In this document: one piece after another, positions 1 to 7,970 of the stretch | How the letters are laid out: each line of letters opens with the position of its first letter | Numbering within the stretch: the stretch's first letter is position 1 | NCBI GenBank assembly: GCA_963839745.1 | Contig: CAWIWC010000005.1 | Coordinates: 124,001-188,000 of the forward strand | Direction: 5' to 3' | Length of the DNA: 64,000 nucleotides | Source of the DNA: JAIBJN01 sp963839745 | GTDB lineage: Bacteria > Actinomycetota > Thermoleophilia > Gaiellales > Gaiellaceae | The notes under the pieces: generated by a model | The model's database searches: none | What the model was told of the DNA's origin: nothing | Seen by the model: only the letters and a program-made list of their open reading frames with translations | Position numbers and translations under genes: made by a program

Positions 1-478
1 GCAGCGAGCCGGCCGCCACCGTCGCGTCCGGCGGGAGCTCGTCGCGGCTCTGGTTCACGTTCAGCCCCATGCCGAGGACGACGCGGCCCTCGGAGGCCTC
101 GGCGAGCACGCCCGCGACCTTCCGCCGGTTGATGAGAACGTCGTTCGGCCACTTGATCTGGGCGGCGAGGGCCGTTGCCGCCTCGACGGTCTCCGCCACG
201 GCAACCCCGCCCACGAGGGAGAGCTCCGGGACGCTTCGATCGGCCGGCGGCTCGAGCACGACCGAGCAGAGCACGGCCGTCCCCGGCGGCGCGATCCAGC
301 TTCGGCCCAGCCGCCCCCGCCCTCCGGTCTGGACGTCGCAAACGGCCGCGGCGCCTTCGGCGTGGTCGGAGCCGAGGAGCCGCTGCGTCGACTCGCAGGA
401 GGCCTCGTAGAGGTAGGGGCGGCCGAAACGGCCGGAGAGCAAGGGCTCGACGGTCTCCGGTGTCAGCGCGTCGGCCAT
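1..478 (-). CDS. birA: Biotin--[acetyl-CoA-carboxylase] ligase (BirA), partial
   Basis: The first 159 residues are visible; the C-terminus lies beyond the left edge. The family activates biotin to biotinyl-AMP and transfers it to the BCCP lysine of acetyl-CoA carboxylase. Visible motifs are the ligase signature GGRGRLGRSW (about residues 53-62), KWPND (about 109-113) and GMGLNVN (about 140-146). There is no N-terminal helix-turn-helix, so this is the short, non-repressor type. The ATG at 476-478 lies 24 bp from the divergent sigma-factor start, and a TAGTGT -10-like box (489-494, minus strand) suggests a leaderless transcript. Its place beside the fatty-acid genes and accDA fits its role. Confidence 0.93.
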   Translation of the reverse strand, partial: MADALTPETVEPLLSGRFGRPYLYEASCESTQRLLGSDHAEGAAAVCDVQTGGRGRLGRSWIAPPGTAVLCSVVLEPPADRSVPELSLVGGVAVAETVEAATALAAQIKWPNDVLINRRKVAGVLAEASEGRVVLGMGLNVNQSRDELPPDATVAAGSL

Positions 479-487
479 CCGCGGAAC

Positions 488-494
488 TACACTA
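488..494. promoter_or_regulatory. Overlapping divergent -10 boxes, birA / sigma factor
   Basis: The heptamer TACACTA reads TACACT on the plus strand (9 nt before the sigma GTG) and TAGTGT on the minus strand (10 nt before the birA ATG). Neither gene has a Shine-Dalgarno site, so both could be transcribed leaderlessly from one shared element. No clear -35 was seen. Confidence 0.45.
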
Positions 495-502
495 ACCGGG
501 CC

Positions 503-1120
503 GTGCAACCAGCCGCCACGCCTGCGCGTCAGATCGATCGTGAGCCGTCGTACGGACGGTTTCACGCATACCGGAAGCTCAGCGACGTGGACCTCGTCAG
601 CAAGGCAAAGAACGGCGACGGATGGGCGCTCGACGCCCTCGTCGAGCGGCATGCCCCGCGCGTGAACCGGCTCGCCGCGCAGATCATGGGCGACCTCGAG
701 GAGGCGCGGGATGCCGCGCAGGAGTCGCTCGTGAAGCTCTGCACCCGGCTCCGCCAGTTCCGCGGCGAGGCGCAGTTCGCCACCTGGCTTCACCGCCTGG
801 TCGTGAACACCTGCCGCGATCGCCTTGCGCGCCAGCGCATCCGTCAGACCGAGCCGCTCTCGCTCGACGACGAGCCCGCGGGCGAGGAGAGCGACCCGTC
901 GCGGGCTGCGCTCCTCGCCGAGAAGCGCCGGGAGCTGACCGCAGCGCTGGCCCGCCTCTCCCCGAATCAGCGCCTCGCCGTCGTACTCCGCGACGTCTCC
1001 GGCCTGACCTACGAGGAGATCTCGCGCGTCGCGCGCATGCCGGTCGGGACCGCGAAGTGCTACGTGCACCGGGCCCGCGCCCGCCTGCGCGTACGGCTGG
1101 AAGAGACGGCAAACGGGTGA
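503..1120 (+). CDS. RNA polymerase sigma-70 family factor, ECF-like
   Basis: This 205-aa protein has a region-2-like segment (about residues 25-95, with an AQFATWLHRLVVNTCRDRL stretch) and a region-4 helix-turn-helix near the C-terminus (LSPNQRLAVVLRDVSGLTYE, then GTAKCYVHRARARLR). This is the layout of group 4 (ECF) sigma factors, which direct RNA polymerase to a specific promoter set. I chose the GTG at 503 because a TACACT box lies at 488-493 and there is no Shine-Dalgarno site; an upstream ATG at 362 would run through birA. No anti-sigma gene is adjacent. Its stop is 10 bp before fabZ, so it may be co-transcribed with the fatty-acid genes. Confidence 0.88.
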   Translation: MQPAATPARQIDREPSYGRFHAYRKLSDVDLVSKAKNGDGWALDALVERHAPRVNRLAAQIMGDLEEARDAAQESLVKLCTRLRQFRGEAQFATWLHRLVVNTCRDRLARQRIRQTEPLSLDDEPAGEESDPSRAALLAEKRRELTAALARLSPNQRLAVVLRDVSGLTYEEISRVARMPVGTAKCYVHRARARLRVRLEETANG

Positions 1121-1130
1121 ACAGGACTCG

Positions 1131-1580
1131 GTGAGCTACACACCACCGCTCGGGCGGCGGGAGATCGAAGAGATCCTCCCGCACCGCGACCCCTTTCTGC
1201 TGCTCGATGAAGTGATCGAGCTCGAGCCCGGCGTGCGCGTCGTGGCGCGCAAGCTCGTGCGCGAGGACGAGTGGTACCTCGCCGGGCACTTCCCGGGCCG
1301 CCCGATCATGCCCGGTGTCCTCATGGTCGAGGCCATGGCCCAGACGGGCGCGGTCGCCGTTCTCTCCGACGAGGAGAACCGCGGCAAGCTCGCCCTCTTC
1401 GCGGGCATCGACGACGTGCGCTTCAAGCGCATCGTCGTTCCCGGGGACGAGTTGGAGCTGACGTGCGAGCTGGAGCGCGTCCGCGGCCCCGTCGGCCGCG
1501 GGAAGGCGACGGCCACGGTGGGCGGCAAGCTCGCCGTGCGCGGGACACTGACCTTTGCGGTCACCGAGGGCGACGAGTGA
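1131..1580 (+). CDS. fabZ: 3-hydroxyacyl-[ACP] dehydratase FabZ
   Basis: This 149-aa hot-dog-fold dehydratase is of normal family length. FabZ dehydrates 3-hydroxyacyl-ACP to trans-2-enoyl-ACP. The active-site signature AGHFPGRPIMPGVLMVEAMA is complete, with the catalytic His in GHFPG and the acidic residue in VLMVEAMAQ. The early motif ILPHRDPFLLLDEV is also typical. The start is a GTG at 1131. Its stop overlaps the fabH GTG by 4 bp (GTGA at 1577-1580), indicating translational coupling. Confidence 0.96.
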   Translation: MSYTPPLGRREIEEILPHRDPFLLLDEVIELEPGVRVVARKLVREDEWYLAGHFPGRPIMPGVLMVEAMAQTGAVAVLSDEENRGKLALFAGIDDVRFKRIVVPGDELELTCELERVRGPVGRGKATATVGGKLAVRGTLTFAVTEGDE

Positions 1581-2590
1581 TCGGCAACGTTTCCGGCAAC
1601 GGCATCACTGTCGGCATCACCGGCGTCGGCTCCTATGTCCCGGACAAGGTGCTGACGAACGCCGACCTCGAGGCCATGGTGGACACGTCCGACGAGTGGA
1701 TCACGTCGCGGACAGGGATCAAGGAGCGTCGCATCGCCGCGCCGACCCAGGCCGCGAGCGACCTGGCCCTTCCCGCCGCGCGGGAGGCGCTCGAGGCCGC
1801 AGGCGTCGACCCGCAGGATCTCGACCTCGTCGTCGTTGCCACGGCCACGCCCGACATGCTCTTCCCGGCGACGGCGGCCCTGGTTGCGGACGAGCTCGGG
1901 GCCAAGAAGGCTGCGGCCTACGACCTGCTCGCCGGCTGCACGGGCTTCGTCTACGCGCTCTCCCAGGCGTACGGCATGGTCGCGACGGGCCTCTCGAAGC
2001 GGGCGCTGATCGTGGGCACGGAGGTTCTCTCCAAGATCACGAACTGGCAGGACCGCTCGACCTGCATCCTCTTTGGCGACGGCTCCGGAGCGGCGGTGCT
2101 CGAGCCGGTCGGGTCGGGAGGGATCGCCGGGTTCGAGCTGGGCGCGGACGGCGCCGGCGGCCCCGACCTTTGCGTTCCTGCGGGCGGCTCCCGCCGGCCG
2201 GTTTCAGCGGAGGTGCTCGAGGAAGAGGCCCAGTTCATCAAGATGAACGGCGCCGAGGTTTTCCGCTTCGCGACCCGGGTCATGGTCACCTCGGCGGAAG
2301 AGCTCCTGGCCGCGTGCGGGGCGACGGTCGACGACATCGACCTCTACGTGCCCCACCAGGCGAACAAGCGGATCGTCGACCACGCGGTCAAGAACCTCGG
2401 GCTCGACCCGCAGAAGGTGCTGATGAACATCGACCGGTACGGCAACACCTCCTCTGCCTCCATTCCGATCTGCCTCACCGAGGCTCGGGACAAGGGGCTG
2501 CTCGAAGAGGGGACGCGCGTGCTCGTGAGCGCGGTCGGCGCGGGCCTCACGTGGGGCTCGGCCTACATGACCTGGACGTCGAGGAACTGA
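1577..2590 (+). CDS. fabH: Beta-ketoacyl-ACP synthase III (FabH)
   Basis: This 337-aa protein condenses acyl-CoA with malonyl-ACP to start fatty-acid chains. The Cys-His-Asn triad is intact: Cys121 in LLAGCTGF, His260 in YVPHQANKRI and Asn290 in DRYGNTSSAS. The WITSRTGIKERR substrate-entry motif is near residue 41. The start is the GTG inside the fabZ stop overlap. FabD follows after 14 bp. Confidence 0.96.
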   Translation: MIGNVSGNGITVGITGVGSYVPDKVLTNADLEAMVDTSDEWITSRTGIKERRIAAPTQAASDLALPAAREALEAAGVDPQDLDLVVVATATPDMLFPATAALVADELGAKKAAAYDLLAGCTGFVYALSQAYGMVATGLSKRALIVGTEVLSKITNWQDRSTCILFGDGSGAAVLEPVGSGGIAGFELGADGAGGPDLCVPAGGSRRPVSAEVLEEEAQFIKMNGAEVFRFATRVMVTSAEELLAACGATVDDIDLYVPHQANKRIVDHAVKNLGLDPQKVLMNIDRYGNTSSASIPICLTEARDKGLLEEGTRVLVSAVGAGLTWGSAYMTWTSRN

Positions 2591-2604
2591 GTAGGAGAGG
2601 AGAA

Positions 2605-3528
2605 ATGAAGATCGCATTCTGCTTCCCGGGCCAGGGCTCGCAGATGGTGGGGATGGGCAGCGCAATCGCCGGCGAGTTTCCGGCGGCGCGCGCGGTGTAC
2701 GACGAGGCCTCCGAGGCCGTGGGCTTCGACGTGGCCAAGCTCTGCTTCGAGGGGTCGATCGAGGACCTCACCCGAACGGAGCTCCAGCAGCCGGCGCTGG
2801 TGGCGACCTCGATCGCCTGCCTCCGCGCGGTCGAGACGCTCGGCATTCGCCCGGACTACGTCATCGGTCACTCGGTCGGCGAGTATTCGGCGCTCGCTGC
2901 GGCCAACTCGATCCAGGCAGGGGACGCGGTCGCCCTTGTCCGGGAGCGTGGCGAGGCGATGGCCGAGGCTGCCCGGGACAAGCCCGGTGCCATGGCTGCA
3001 GTCCTCGGGCTCGAAGACTCGGTCGTCGAGGAGCTGTGCGGCGAGATCGAGGGGGTCTGGCCGGCGAACTACAACTGCCCCGGCCAGGTCGTCGTCTCGG
3101 GCGAGAACGAGGCCGTCGACAAGCTCATCGCCGAGGCCGCGGCCAGAGGCGCCCGCAAGACGATCAAGCTCCGGGTGAGCGGCGGCTTTCACAGCCCGCT
3201 CGTCGCGAGGGCGGCCGAGCGGTTGAAGCCCGCTCTCGCCAAGGTCTCGTGGCTCGACCCGGCCACGCCGTACATGTCCACGGTGTCGGCGCGGGTGGAA
3301 GACGCACAGCGGATCGCCGGCCTGCTCGCCGAGCAGCTGACGGCGCCCGTGCGCTTCACCCAGGCCGTCCGCGGGTTGGTGAAGAACGGCGTCGAGACGT
3401 TCGTCGAGATCGGGCCCGGCCAGGTGCTCGGCGGGCTTCTGCGACGCTGCGACCGCTCGCTCCGGACGATCTCCGTCGGCGACCCCGAGTCGCTGCGCAA
3501 GCTCGAGGAGACCGTGTCGGCCGCATGA
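2605..3528 (+). CDS. fabD: Malonyl-CoA:ACP transacylase (FabD)
   Basis: This 307-aa transferase moves malonate from CoA to ACP for chain elongation. The nucleophile Ser90 is in GHSVGEYSAL, the oxyanion motif FPGQGSQ is at 7-13, and His196 in SGGFHSPL completes the dyad. A purine-rich AGGAGAGGAGAA precedes the ATG at 2605, a true Shine-Dalgarno site unlike most neighbouring genes. The downstream gap to fabG is 100 bp, longer than elsewhere in this cluster, and contains hairpins rather than an acpP gene. Confidence 0.96.
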   Translation: MKIAFCFPGQGSQMVGMGSAIAGEFPAARAVYDEASEAVGFDVAKLCFEGSIEDLTRTELQQPALVATSIACLRAVETLGIRPDYVIGHSVGEYSALAAANSIQAGDAVALVRERGEAMAEAARDKPGAMAAVLGLEDSVVEELCGEIEGVWPANYNCPGQVVVSGENEAVDKLIAEAAARGARKTIKLRVSGGFHSPLVARAAERLKPALAKVSWLDPATPYMSTVSARVEDAQRIAGLLAEQLTAPVRFTQAVRGLVKNGVETFVEIGPGQVLGGLLRRCDRSLRTISVGDPESLRKLEETVSAA

Positions 3529-3554
3529 GCGTCGCTTGCCTACGCCTCGTTCCC

Positions 3555-3587
3555 TTCCTTGATGCAGTGAAGGAACCTCCCGGTTCC
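3555..3587 (+). promoter_or_regulatory. Mutually exclusive hairpins between fabD and fabG
   Basis: TTCCTT (3555-3560) can pair with AAGGAA (3570-3575), and GGAACC (3572-3577) can pair with GGTTCC (3582-3587) around a TCCC loop. Both use the GGAA at 3572-3575, so only one can form at a time. This resembles an attenuator or RNA switch. No T-tract follows, so neither is a standard intrinsic terminator. Confidence 0.4.
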
Positions 3588-3605
3588 CTCACACACCCTC
3601 CACCA

Positions 3606-3634
3606 GCTCATAGACCAATGTTTGGCCTATGAGC
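3606..3634 (+). promoter_or_regulatory. 29-bp inverted repeat covering the fabG start codon
   Basis: The arms are GCTCATAG (3606-3613) with CTATGAGC (3627-3634), then CCAA (3615-3618) with TTGG (3622-3625), with one A/C mismatch and a TGT loop. The fabG ATG (3629-3631) lies in the right arm, and no Shine-Dalgarno site is outside it. In DNA it could be a dimeric repressor operator; in RNA it would hide the start codon. Confidence 0.5.
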
Positions 3635-4369
3635 GGCTACGCGTCGCTCGAGGGCAAGGTCGCGCTCGTCACCGGGGGATCGCGCGGCATCGGCGCGGCG
3701 ATCTCGCGCGAGCTCGGCAGCGCGGGCGCCCGCGTGGCCGTCAACTACCGGTCGGGCAAGGAACCGGCCGAGGAGATCGCTTCCGAGATCGGCGGCATCG
3801 CCCTGGCGGCGAACGTCGGCGACCCGGCCGAGGCCAAGGAGCTGATCGAGCGCGTCGAGTCCGAGCTCGGTGACATCGACGTCCTCGTCAACAACGCGGG
3901 CATCACCCGCGACACGCTCATCGCCCGCATGAGCGACCAGGAGTGGGAGGAGGTCATCGAGACCAACCTTCGCGGCACGTTCAACACCTGCCGCGCCGTG
4001 GCGAGGAAGATGCTGAAGCGCCGTTCCGGAGCGATCGTCAACCTGACGAGCGTCGTCGGCATCCACGGCAATCCGGGCCAGGCGAACTACGCCGCTTCGA
4101 AGGCGGGCATCATCGGCCTCACGAAGGCGCTGGCGCGCGAGCTCGGCTCCCGAGGAGTGCGCGCGAACGCCGTGGCGCCCGGCTACATCTCCACCGAGCT
4201 GACCGACGTGCTCTCGGAGGAGATCCGCGGGGCGATCCTGGCGAACACGCCGATGGGCCGGCTCGGGAGCCCGGAGGATGTGGCCGCTGCGGTACGCTTT
4301 CTCTGCTCGGACGAGGCCGCGTTCATCACGGGCGATGTGCTGCTCGTCGACGGCGGACTGGGGATGTAG
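3629..4369 (+). CDS. fabG: 3-oxoacyl-[ACP] reductase (FabG)
   Basis: This 246-aa short-chain dehydrogenase reduces 3-oxoacyl-ACP with NADPH. The cofactor motif TGGSRGIG is at 15-22, NNAG at 88-91, and the catalytic Ser141, Tyr154 and Lys158 (YAASK) are intact. The C-terminal ITGDVLLVDGGLGM is typical. Its start codon is inside a 29-bp inverted repeat. FabF begins 2 bp after its stop. Confidence 0.96.
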   Translation: MSGYASLEGKVALVTGGSRGIGAAISRELGSAGARVAVNYRSGKEPAEEIASEIGGIALAANVGDPAEAKELIERVESELGDIDVLVNNAGITRDTLIARMSDQEWEEVIETNLRGTFNTCRAVARKMLKRRSGAIVNLTSVVGIHGNPGQANYAASKAGIIGLTKALARELGSRGVRANAVAPGYISTELTDVLSEEIRGAILANTPMGRLGSPEDVAAAVRFLCSDEAAFITGDVLLVDGGLGM

Positions 4370-4371
4370 CG

Positions 4372-5626
4372 ATGGCTTCGGAGAACGGACGCAGAGTCGT
4401 CATCACAGGCATGGGGGCCGTGACGCCCCTCGGCAACGATGCCGAGACGTTCTGGGAGAACCTGACCGCCGGCAAGGGCGGTGCCGCCCCGATCACGGCG
4501 TTCGACCCCTCCGAGTACGCCGTTCACTTCGCGTGCGAGCTGAAGGACTTCGAGCCGACGAAGTGGATCGAGCACCGCAAGGCGCGGCGGATGGATCGCT
4601 TCGCGCAGATGATCATCGCCGCGGCCCGGATGGCCGAGGAGGACTCGGGCATCGACATCGAGGGGGAGACTGAGCGCACCGGCGTCTCCGTCGCCACCGG
4701 CATCGGCGGCCTGCAGAGCTTCCAGAACTGCTACGACCAGCTCCTCGACCGCGGGCCCGACCGCATCAACCCGCTCGCGATCACCGCGATCATCCCGAAC
4801 ATGGGCGCCGCCTGGGTCTCGATGGAGCTCGGGGCGCGCGGCCCGCTCGCGTCCGAGTGCACGGCGTGCGCCGCCTCCAACATGGCCATCGGGGATGCGA
4901 TGGACGCGATCCGACTCAACCGCGCCGACGTGATGCTCGCCGGCGGCACCGAGGCGGGGATCACGAAGGTCGGCATCGGTGGGTTCTCGGCCATGCGCGC
5001 GCTCTCGCGCCGCAACGACGACCCGGCGGCCGCCAGCCGCCCGTTCGACGCCGAGCGCGACGGGTTCGTGATGGGCGAGGCGGGCGCGATCGTCGTCCTC
5101 GAGGAGCTCGAGCACGCGAAGAAGCGCGACGCAAAGATCTACGCCGAGCTCGTCGGCTACGGCCTCTCCGCGGATGCGCAGCACATCACGGAGCCAGACC
5201 CGACAGGCAGGCACCCGGCGCGGGCGATGCAGATGGCGATGGACGACGCGGGCATCACCTCCGACCAGATCGACTACATCAACGCGCACGGCACCTCGAC
5301 GCCGCTCGGGGACTCGGCCGAGACTCGCGTGATCAAGGTTGCCCTCGGCGAGGAGAAGGCGCGCAAGACGCCGATCTCCTCCACGAAGGGCGCGACCGGG
5401 CACTGCCTGGGGGCCTCCGGCGCGATCGAGGCCATCATCACCACGCTGGCCGTCCAGCGCGACGTCGTCCCGCCGACGATCAACCAGGAGGTCGCCGACC
5501 CGGAGTGCGATCTCGACTACATCCCGAATGAGTCCCGGGAGTGGAAGACCGACTTCGCGCTTTCGAACAACTTCGGGTTCGGCGGGCACAACGCCTGCCT
5601 CGTTGATCACGAAGTTCGACGGCTAG
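4372..5626 (+). CDS. fabF: Beta-ketoacyl-ACP synthase II (FabF), C-terminal frameshift
   Basis: This enzyme elongates acyl-ACP with malonyl-ACP. Catalytic Cys166 (TACAAS), the NAHGTSTPLGD His and the GATGHCLGASG His are present. The expected C-terminus (FGFGGHNACLV) is reached, but the frame then stays open to 6312, antisense-like through the next gene. Removing one T from the TT at 5603-5604 gives ACLVITKFDG and a stop at 5624-5626, a normal end for the family. I therefore annotate 4372-5626 with a single-base frameshift. A sequence error is the simplest explanation; a real 3' mutation or frameshifting signal is less likely. Confidence 0.9.
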
Positions 5627-5633
5627 GACACGA

Positions 5634-6317
5634 GTGTCTGAACGCTGGGCCACGTTCGACTGCTACGGCACGCTCGTCGACTGGGAGGGCGGGATCGGCG
5701 GTGAGCTCGCCCGCATCTGGCCCGGTGAGGACGCCGACAGGCTCCGCGAGCGCTACCACGAGATCGAGCCGCGCGTGCAGCTCGAGGGCTCGCTCCCGTA
5801 TCGCGAGGTGCTGCGCCAGGCGCTCGTCCTGCTCGCCGAGAGCGAAGGGCTGGAGCTTCCGGAGGGCGAGGAGTCAGCGCTCGGCGACTCGCTCCCGCGC
5901 TGGCCGGTCTTTCCCGAGGTGCCGGGCGCGCTGGCCGAGCTCCGCGAGCGCGGCTGGCGGCTCGTGCCGCTCTCGAACACCGACCCGGACCTCCTCGATG
6001 CCTCGATGCAGGCGATCGGCGTGCCGTTCGACGGGACGGTCGTCGCCGGTGAGATCGGCTCGTACAAGCCGGCGCATGGTCACTGGAAGACGTTCTACGA
6101 GCGCTTCGGCGCGGATCCTGAGCACCACGTCCACGTGGCGGCGAGCCTCTTCCACGACATCGCGCCCGCCGACGAGCTCGGCATCACCGCGGTCTGGATC
6201 AACCGGCTGGACGAGACCAGCGATCTGCCCCGGGCGGCGGAGCTCCCCGACCTCGAGCGACTGCCCGAGACGCTCGAGTCGCTGCTGCCGGACGCGGACG
6301 GCTCGGGTGTAGCCTGA
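5634..6317 (+). CDS. HAD superfamily hydrolase, haloacid dehalogenase type II-like
   Basis: This 227-aa protein has the HAD motifs: nucleophile Asp9 in TFDCYGTLVDW, motif II Ser in LVPLSNTD, the motif III Lys in GSYKPAHG and a motif IV-like HDIAPADELG. The HDI part is not the usual GDS/D pair. The family includes 2-haloacid dehalogenases and small phosphatases, and the substrate cannot be read from sequence. The start is a GTG at 5634, 7 bp after the repaired fabF stop. Its position in the fatty-acid cluster suggests co-transcription but not a defined role. Confidence 0.82.
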   Translation: MSERWATFDCYGTLVDWEGGIGGELARIWPGEDADRLRERYHEIEPRVQLEGSLPYREVLRQALVLLAESEGLELPEGEESALGDSLPRWPVFPEVPGALAELRERGWRLVPLSNTDPDLLDASMQAIGVPFDGTVVAGEIGSYKPAHGHWKTFYERFGADPEHHVHVAASLFHDIAPADELGITAVWINRLDETSDLPRAAELPDLERLPETLESLLPDADGSGVA

Positions 6318-6322
6318 GCCCG

Positions 6323-7105
6323 ATGTCGCGCCTCCGCGCCCGCTGCCCGGACTGCAGGACGCTCACGGCCGTCGCCCTCGAGGCCGGCGAGTACGAGTGC
6401 CACTCCTGCGGCCGGCGGTTCGCCGCCGGGCTCGTGCGCGTCCCGCGTGCCTGGGGCGCGGACGGAGAGTCGATGGCCGAGGCTGCGTTCCTCCCGCTCC
6501 CGTACCCCGAGGCGGCCGTCGTCGACGAGGACTCCCTCACGGAGCAGAACCTGGCGCTCGCCGCAGGCCTTCCCGATCTCCCGCTCGTGCTCGGTGGCTG
6601 CTGCTGCTCGCACGTCGGCGCCGTCGAAGGGCTGGCGACGAGGCACGCGCGGCTCGCAGTCGTCTGGTTCGACGCGCACGGCGACCTGAACACGCCGGAG
6701 ACCTCGCCGAGCGGGAACACCTGGGGGATGCCGCTGCGGATGCTCATCGACTCCGGCACGGTCGCTCCGGCCGACGTCGCGCTCGTGGGCGCGCGGAACC
6801 TCGACCAGCCGGAGGTCGAGTTCATCGCCGCCTGTGGCCTGCGCACGGACGAAGCCGGTGTCGACGGCGCGCTCGAGGGCGCGGACGCCGTCTACGTCGC
6901 CTTCGACGTCGACGTGCTCGACCCCGACGACGACGTCGTCCCGTTCATGCCCGAGCCGGGCGGGCTCACGCTCGTGGAGGCGGCCGCCATGCTCCGCCGC
7001 ATCGTCGCCGAGCGCCCGCTGGCGGGCGCGGGCCTCACCGGCGTCGCGAACGCTCCGGCGAACACCGAGCCGCTCGTCCGCGTGACCCAGGCGCTCGGCC
7101 TCTAG
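6323..7105 (+). CDS. Arginase-fold protein with N-terminal zinc ribbon
   Basis: This 260-aa protein has an N-terminal four-Cys ribbon (C8, C11, C26, C29) followed by an arginase/agmatinase fold. Metal motifs present are WFDAHGD (Asp117, His119, Asp121) and FDVDVLDP (Asp195, Asp197, Asp200). Two sites deviate: the usual GGDHS is GGCCCSH (91-97), and the catalytic His of the SGN-x-HG-x-P motif is Trp134 (SGNTWGMPL). Classical arginase activity is therefore doubtful. A TAGCCT box at 6310-6315 lies 7 nt before the ATG. It sits between the FAS genes and accD. Confidence 0.72.
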   Translation: MSRLRARCPDCRTLTAVALEAGEYECHSCGRRFAAGLVRVPRAWGADGESMAEAAFLPLPYPEAAVVDEDSLTEQNLALAAGLPDLPLVLGGCCCSHVGAVEGLATRHARLAVVWFDAHGDLNTPETSPSGNTWGMPLRMLIDSGTVAPADVALVGARNLDQPEVEFIAACGLRTDEAGVDGALEGADAVYVAFDVDVLDPDDDVVPFMPEPGGLTLVEAAAMLRRIVAERPLAGAGLTGVANAPANTEPLVRVTQALGL

Positions 7106-7109
7106 CCCG

Positions 7110-7115
7110 TAAGAT
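7110..7115 (+). promoter_or_regulatory. -10-like box before accD
   Basis: TAAGAT lies 9 nt before the accD ATG, with no Shine-Dalgarno site between, consistent with a leaderless accDA transcript starting within the lipid cluster. Confidence 0.4.
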
Positions 7116-7124
7116 AGGCCGGTC

Positions 7125-7970
7125 ATGGAGAGCCGCATCGACGTGACCGTCGAGAACCGTGGGGCGGAGCGGGACCGGGACGGAAAGCGGCACCCCAACA
7201 CCTGTCCGCGCTGCCACTCGCACTACCGGGAGGACGAGCTCGAGGCCACCCTCAGGGTGTGCCCGCAGTGCAGTCACCACTTCCCGGTGCGCGCGCGGGA
7301 TCGGGTTGCCCAGCTCGCCGACCGAGGCACCTTCGCCGAGGAGGACGCCGACCTGCGTTCGCACGACCCGCTCAATTTCTTCGACCTTCGCGCGTACAAG
7401 GACCGTCTCGCCGAGGCCGAGGTGGCGACGGGCCTGGGCGACGCCATCATCGCCGGCGCGGCCGCGATCGAGCGGAGACCCTGCGAGCTCGCGGTTATGG
7501 ACTTCGCGTTCATGGGCGGCTCGATGGGGAGCACCGTCGGGGAGAAGTTCGCGCGCGCCTGCGAGCGCGCTGCGTCGCGGAAGGTTCCGCTCGTCTGCGT
7601 GACCGCGTCGGGCGGCGCCCGCATGCAGGAGGGGATCCTCTCCCTCATGCAGCTCCCCAAGACCGTCTGCGCCGTCGACGAGCTCAACGAGGCTCGGAGT
7701 GCGTTCGTCTGTGTCATGACCCACCCAACGACGGCCGGCGTCCTGGCGAGCTTCGCCAGTCTGGGCGACGTGATCGTCTCCGAGCCGGGAGCGCTCCTCG
7801 CGTTCACCGGCCCGCGGGTCGTCCAGCAGACCACGCGCGAGAAGCTTCCGGACGATTTCGGCCTCGCCGAGTCGAACGCGCGCTTCGGCCACGTCGACGC
7901 CATCATCCCGAGAGCGGAGCTGCGCCCGTTCGTGGGCCGCTTGCTTGCGATGTTCTCGCGGGAATCGTGA
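7125..7970 (+). CDS. accD: Acetyl-CoA carboxylase carboxyltransferase subunit beta (AccD)
   Basis: This 281-aa subunit has the N-terminal zinc finger (C27, C30, C46, C49) that marks AccD and a crotonase-like carboxyltransferase core with TASGGARMQEG and MTHPTTAGVLASFA. With AccA it transfers carboxyl from carboxybiotin to acetyl-CoA to make malonyl-CoA. It overlaps accA by 4 bp (GTGA), so the two subunits are likely coupled. accB and accC are not in the window. Confidence 0.96.
   Translation: MESRIDVTVENRGAERDRDGKRHPNTCPRCHSHYREDELEATLRVCPQCSHHFPVRARDRVAQLADRGTFAEEDADLRSHDPLNFFDLRAYKDRLAEAEVATGLGDAIIAGAAAIERRPCELAVMDFAFMGGSMGSTVGEKFARACERAASRKVPLVCVTASGGARMQEGILSLMQLPKTVCAVDELNEARSAFVCVMTHPTTAGVLASFASLGDVIVSEPGALLAFTGPRVVQQTTREKLPDDFGLAESNARFGHVDAIIPRAELRPFVGRLLAMFSRES

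Noticed and set aside
5627..6312. A FabF-HAD fusion protein
   Set aside because: The extension is in a different frame from the HAD gene and reads as low-complexity shadow sequence; a single-base correction restores a normal FabF end.
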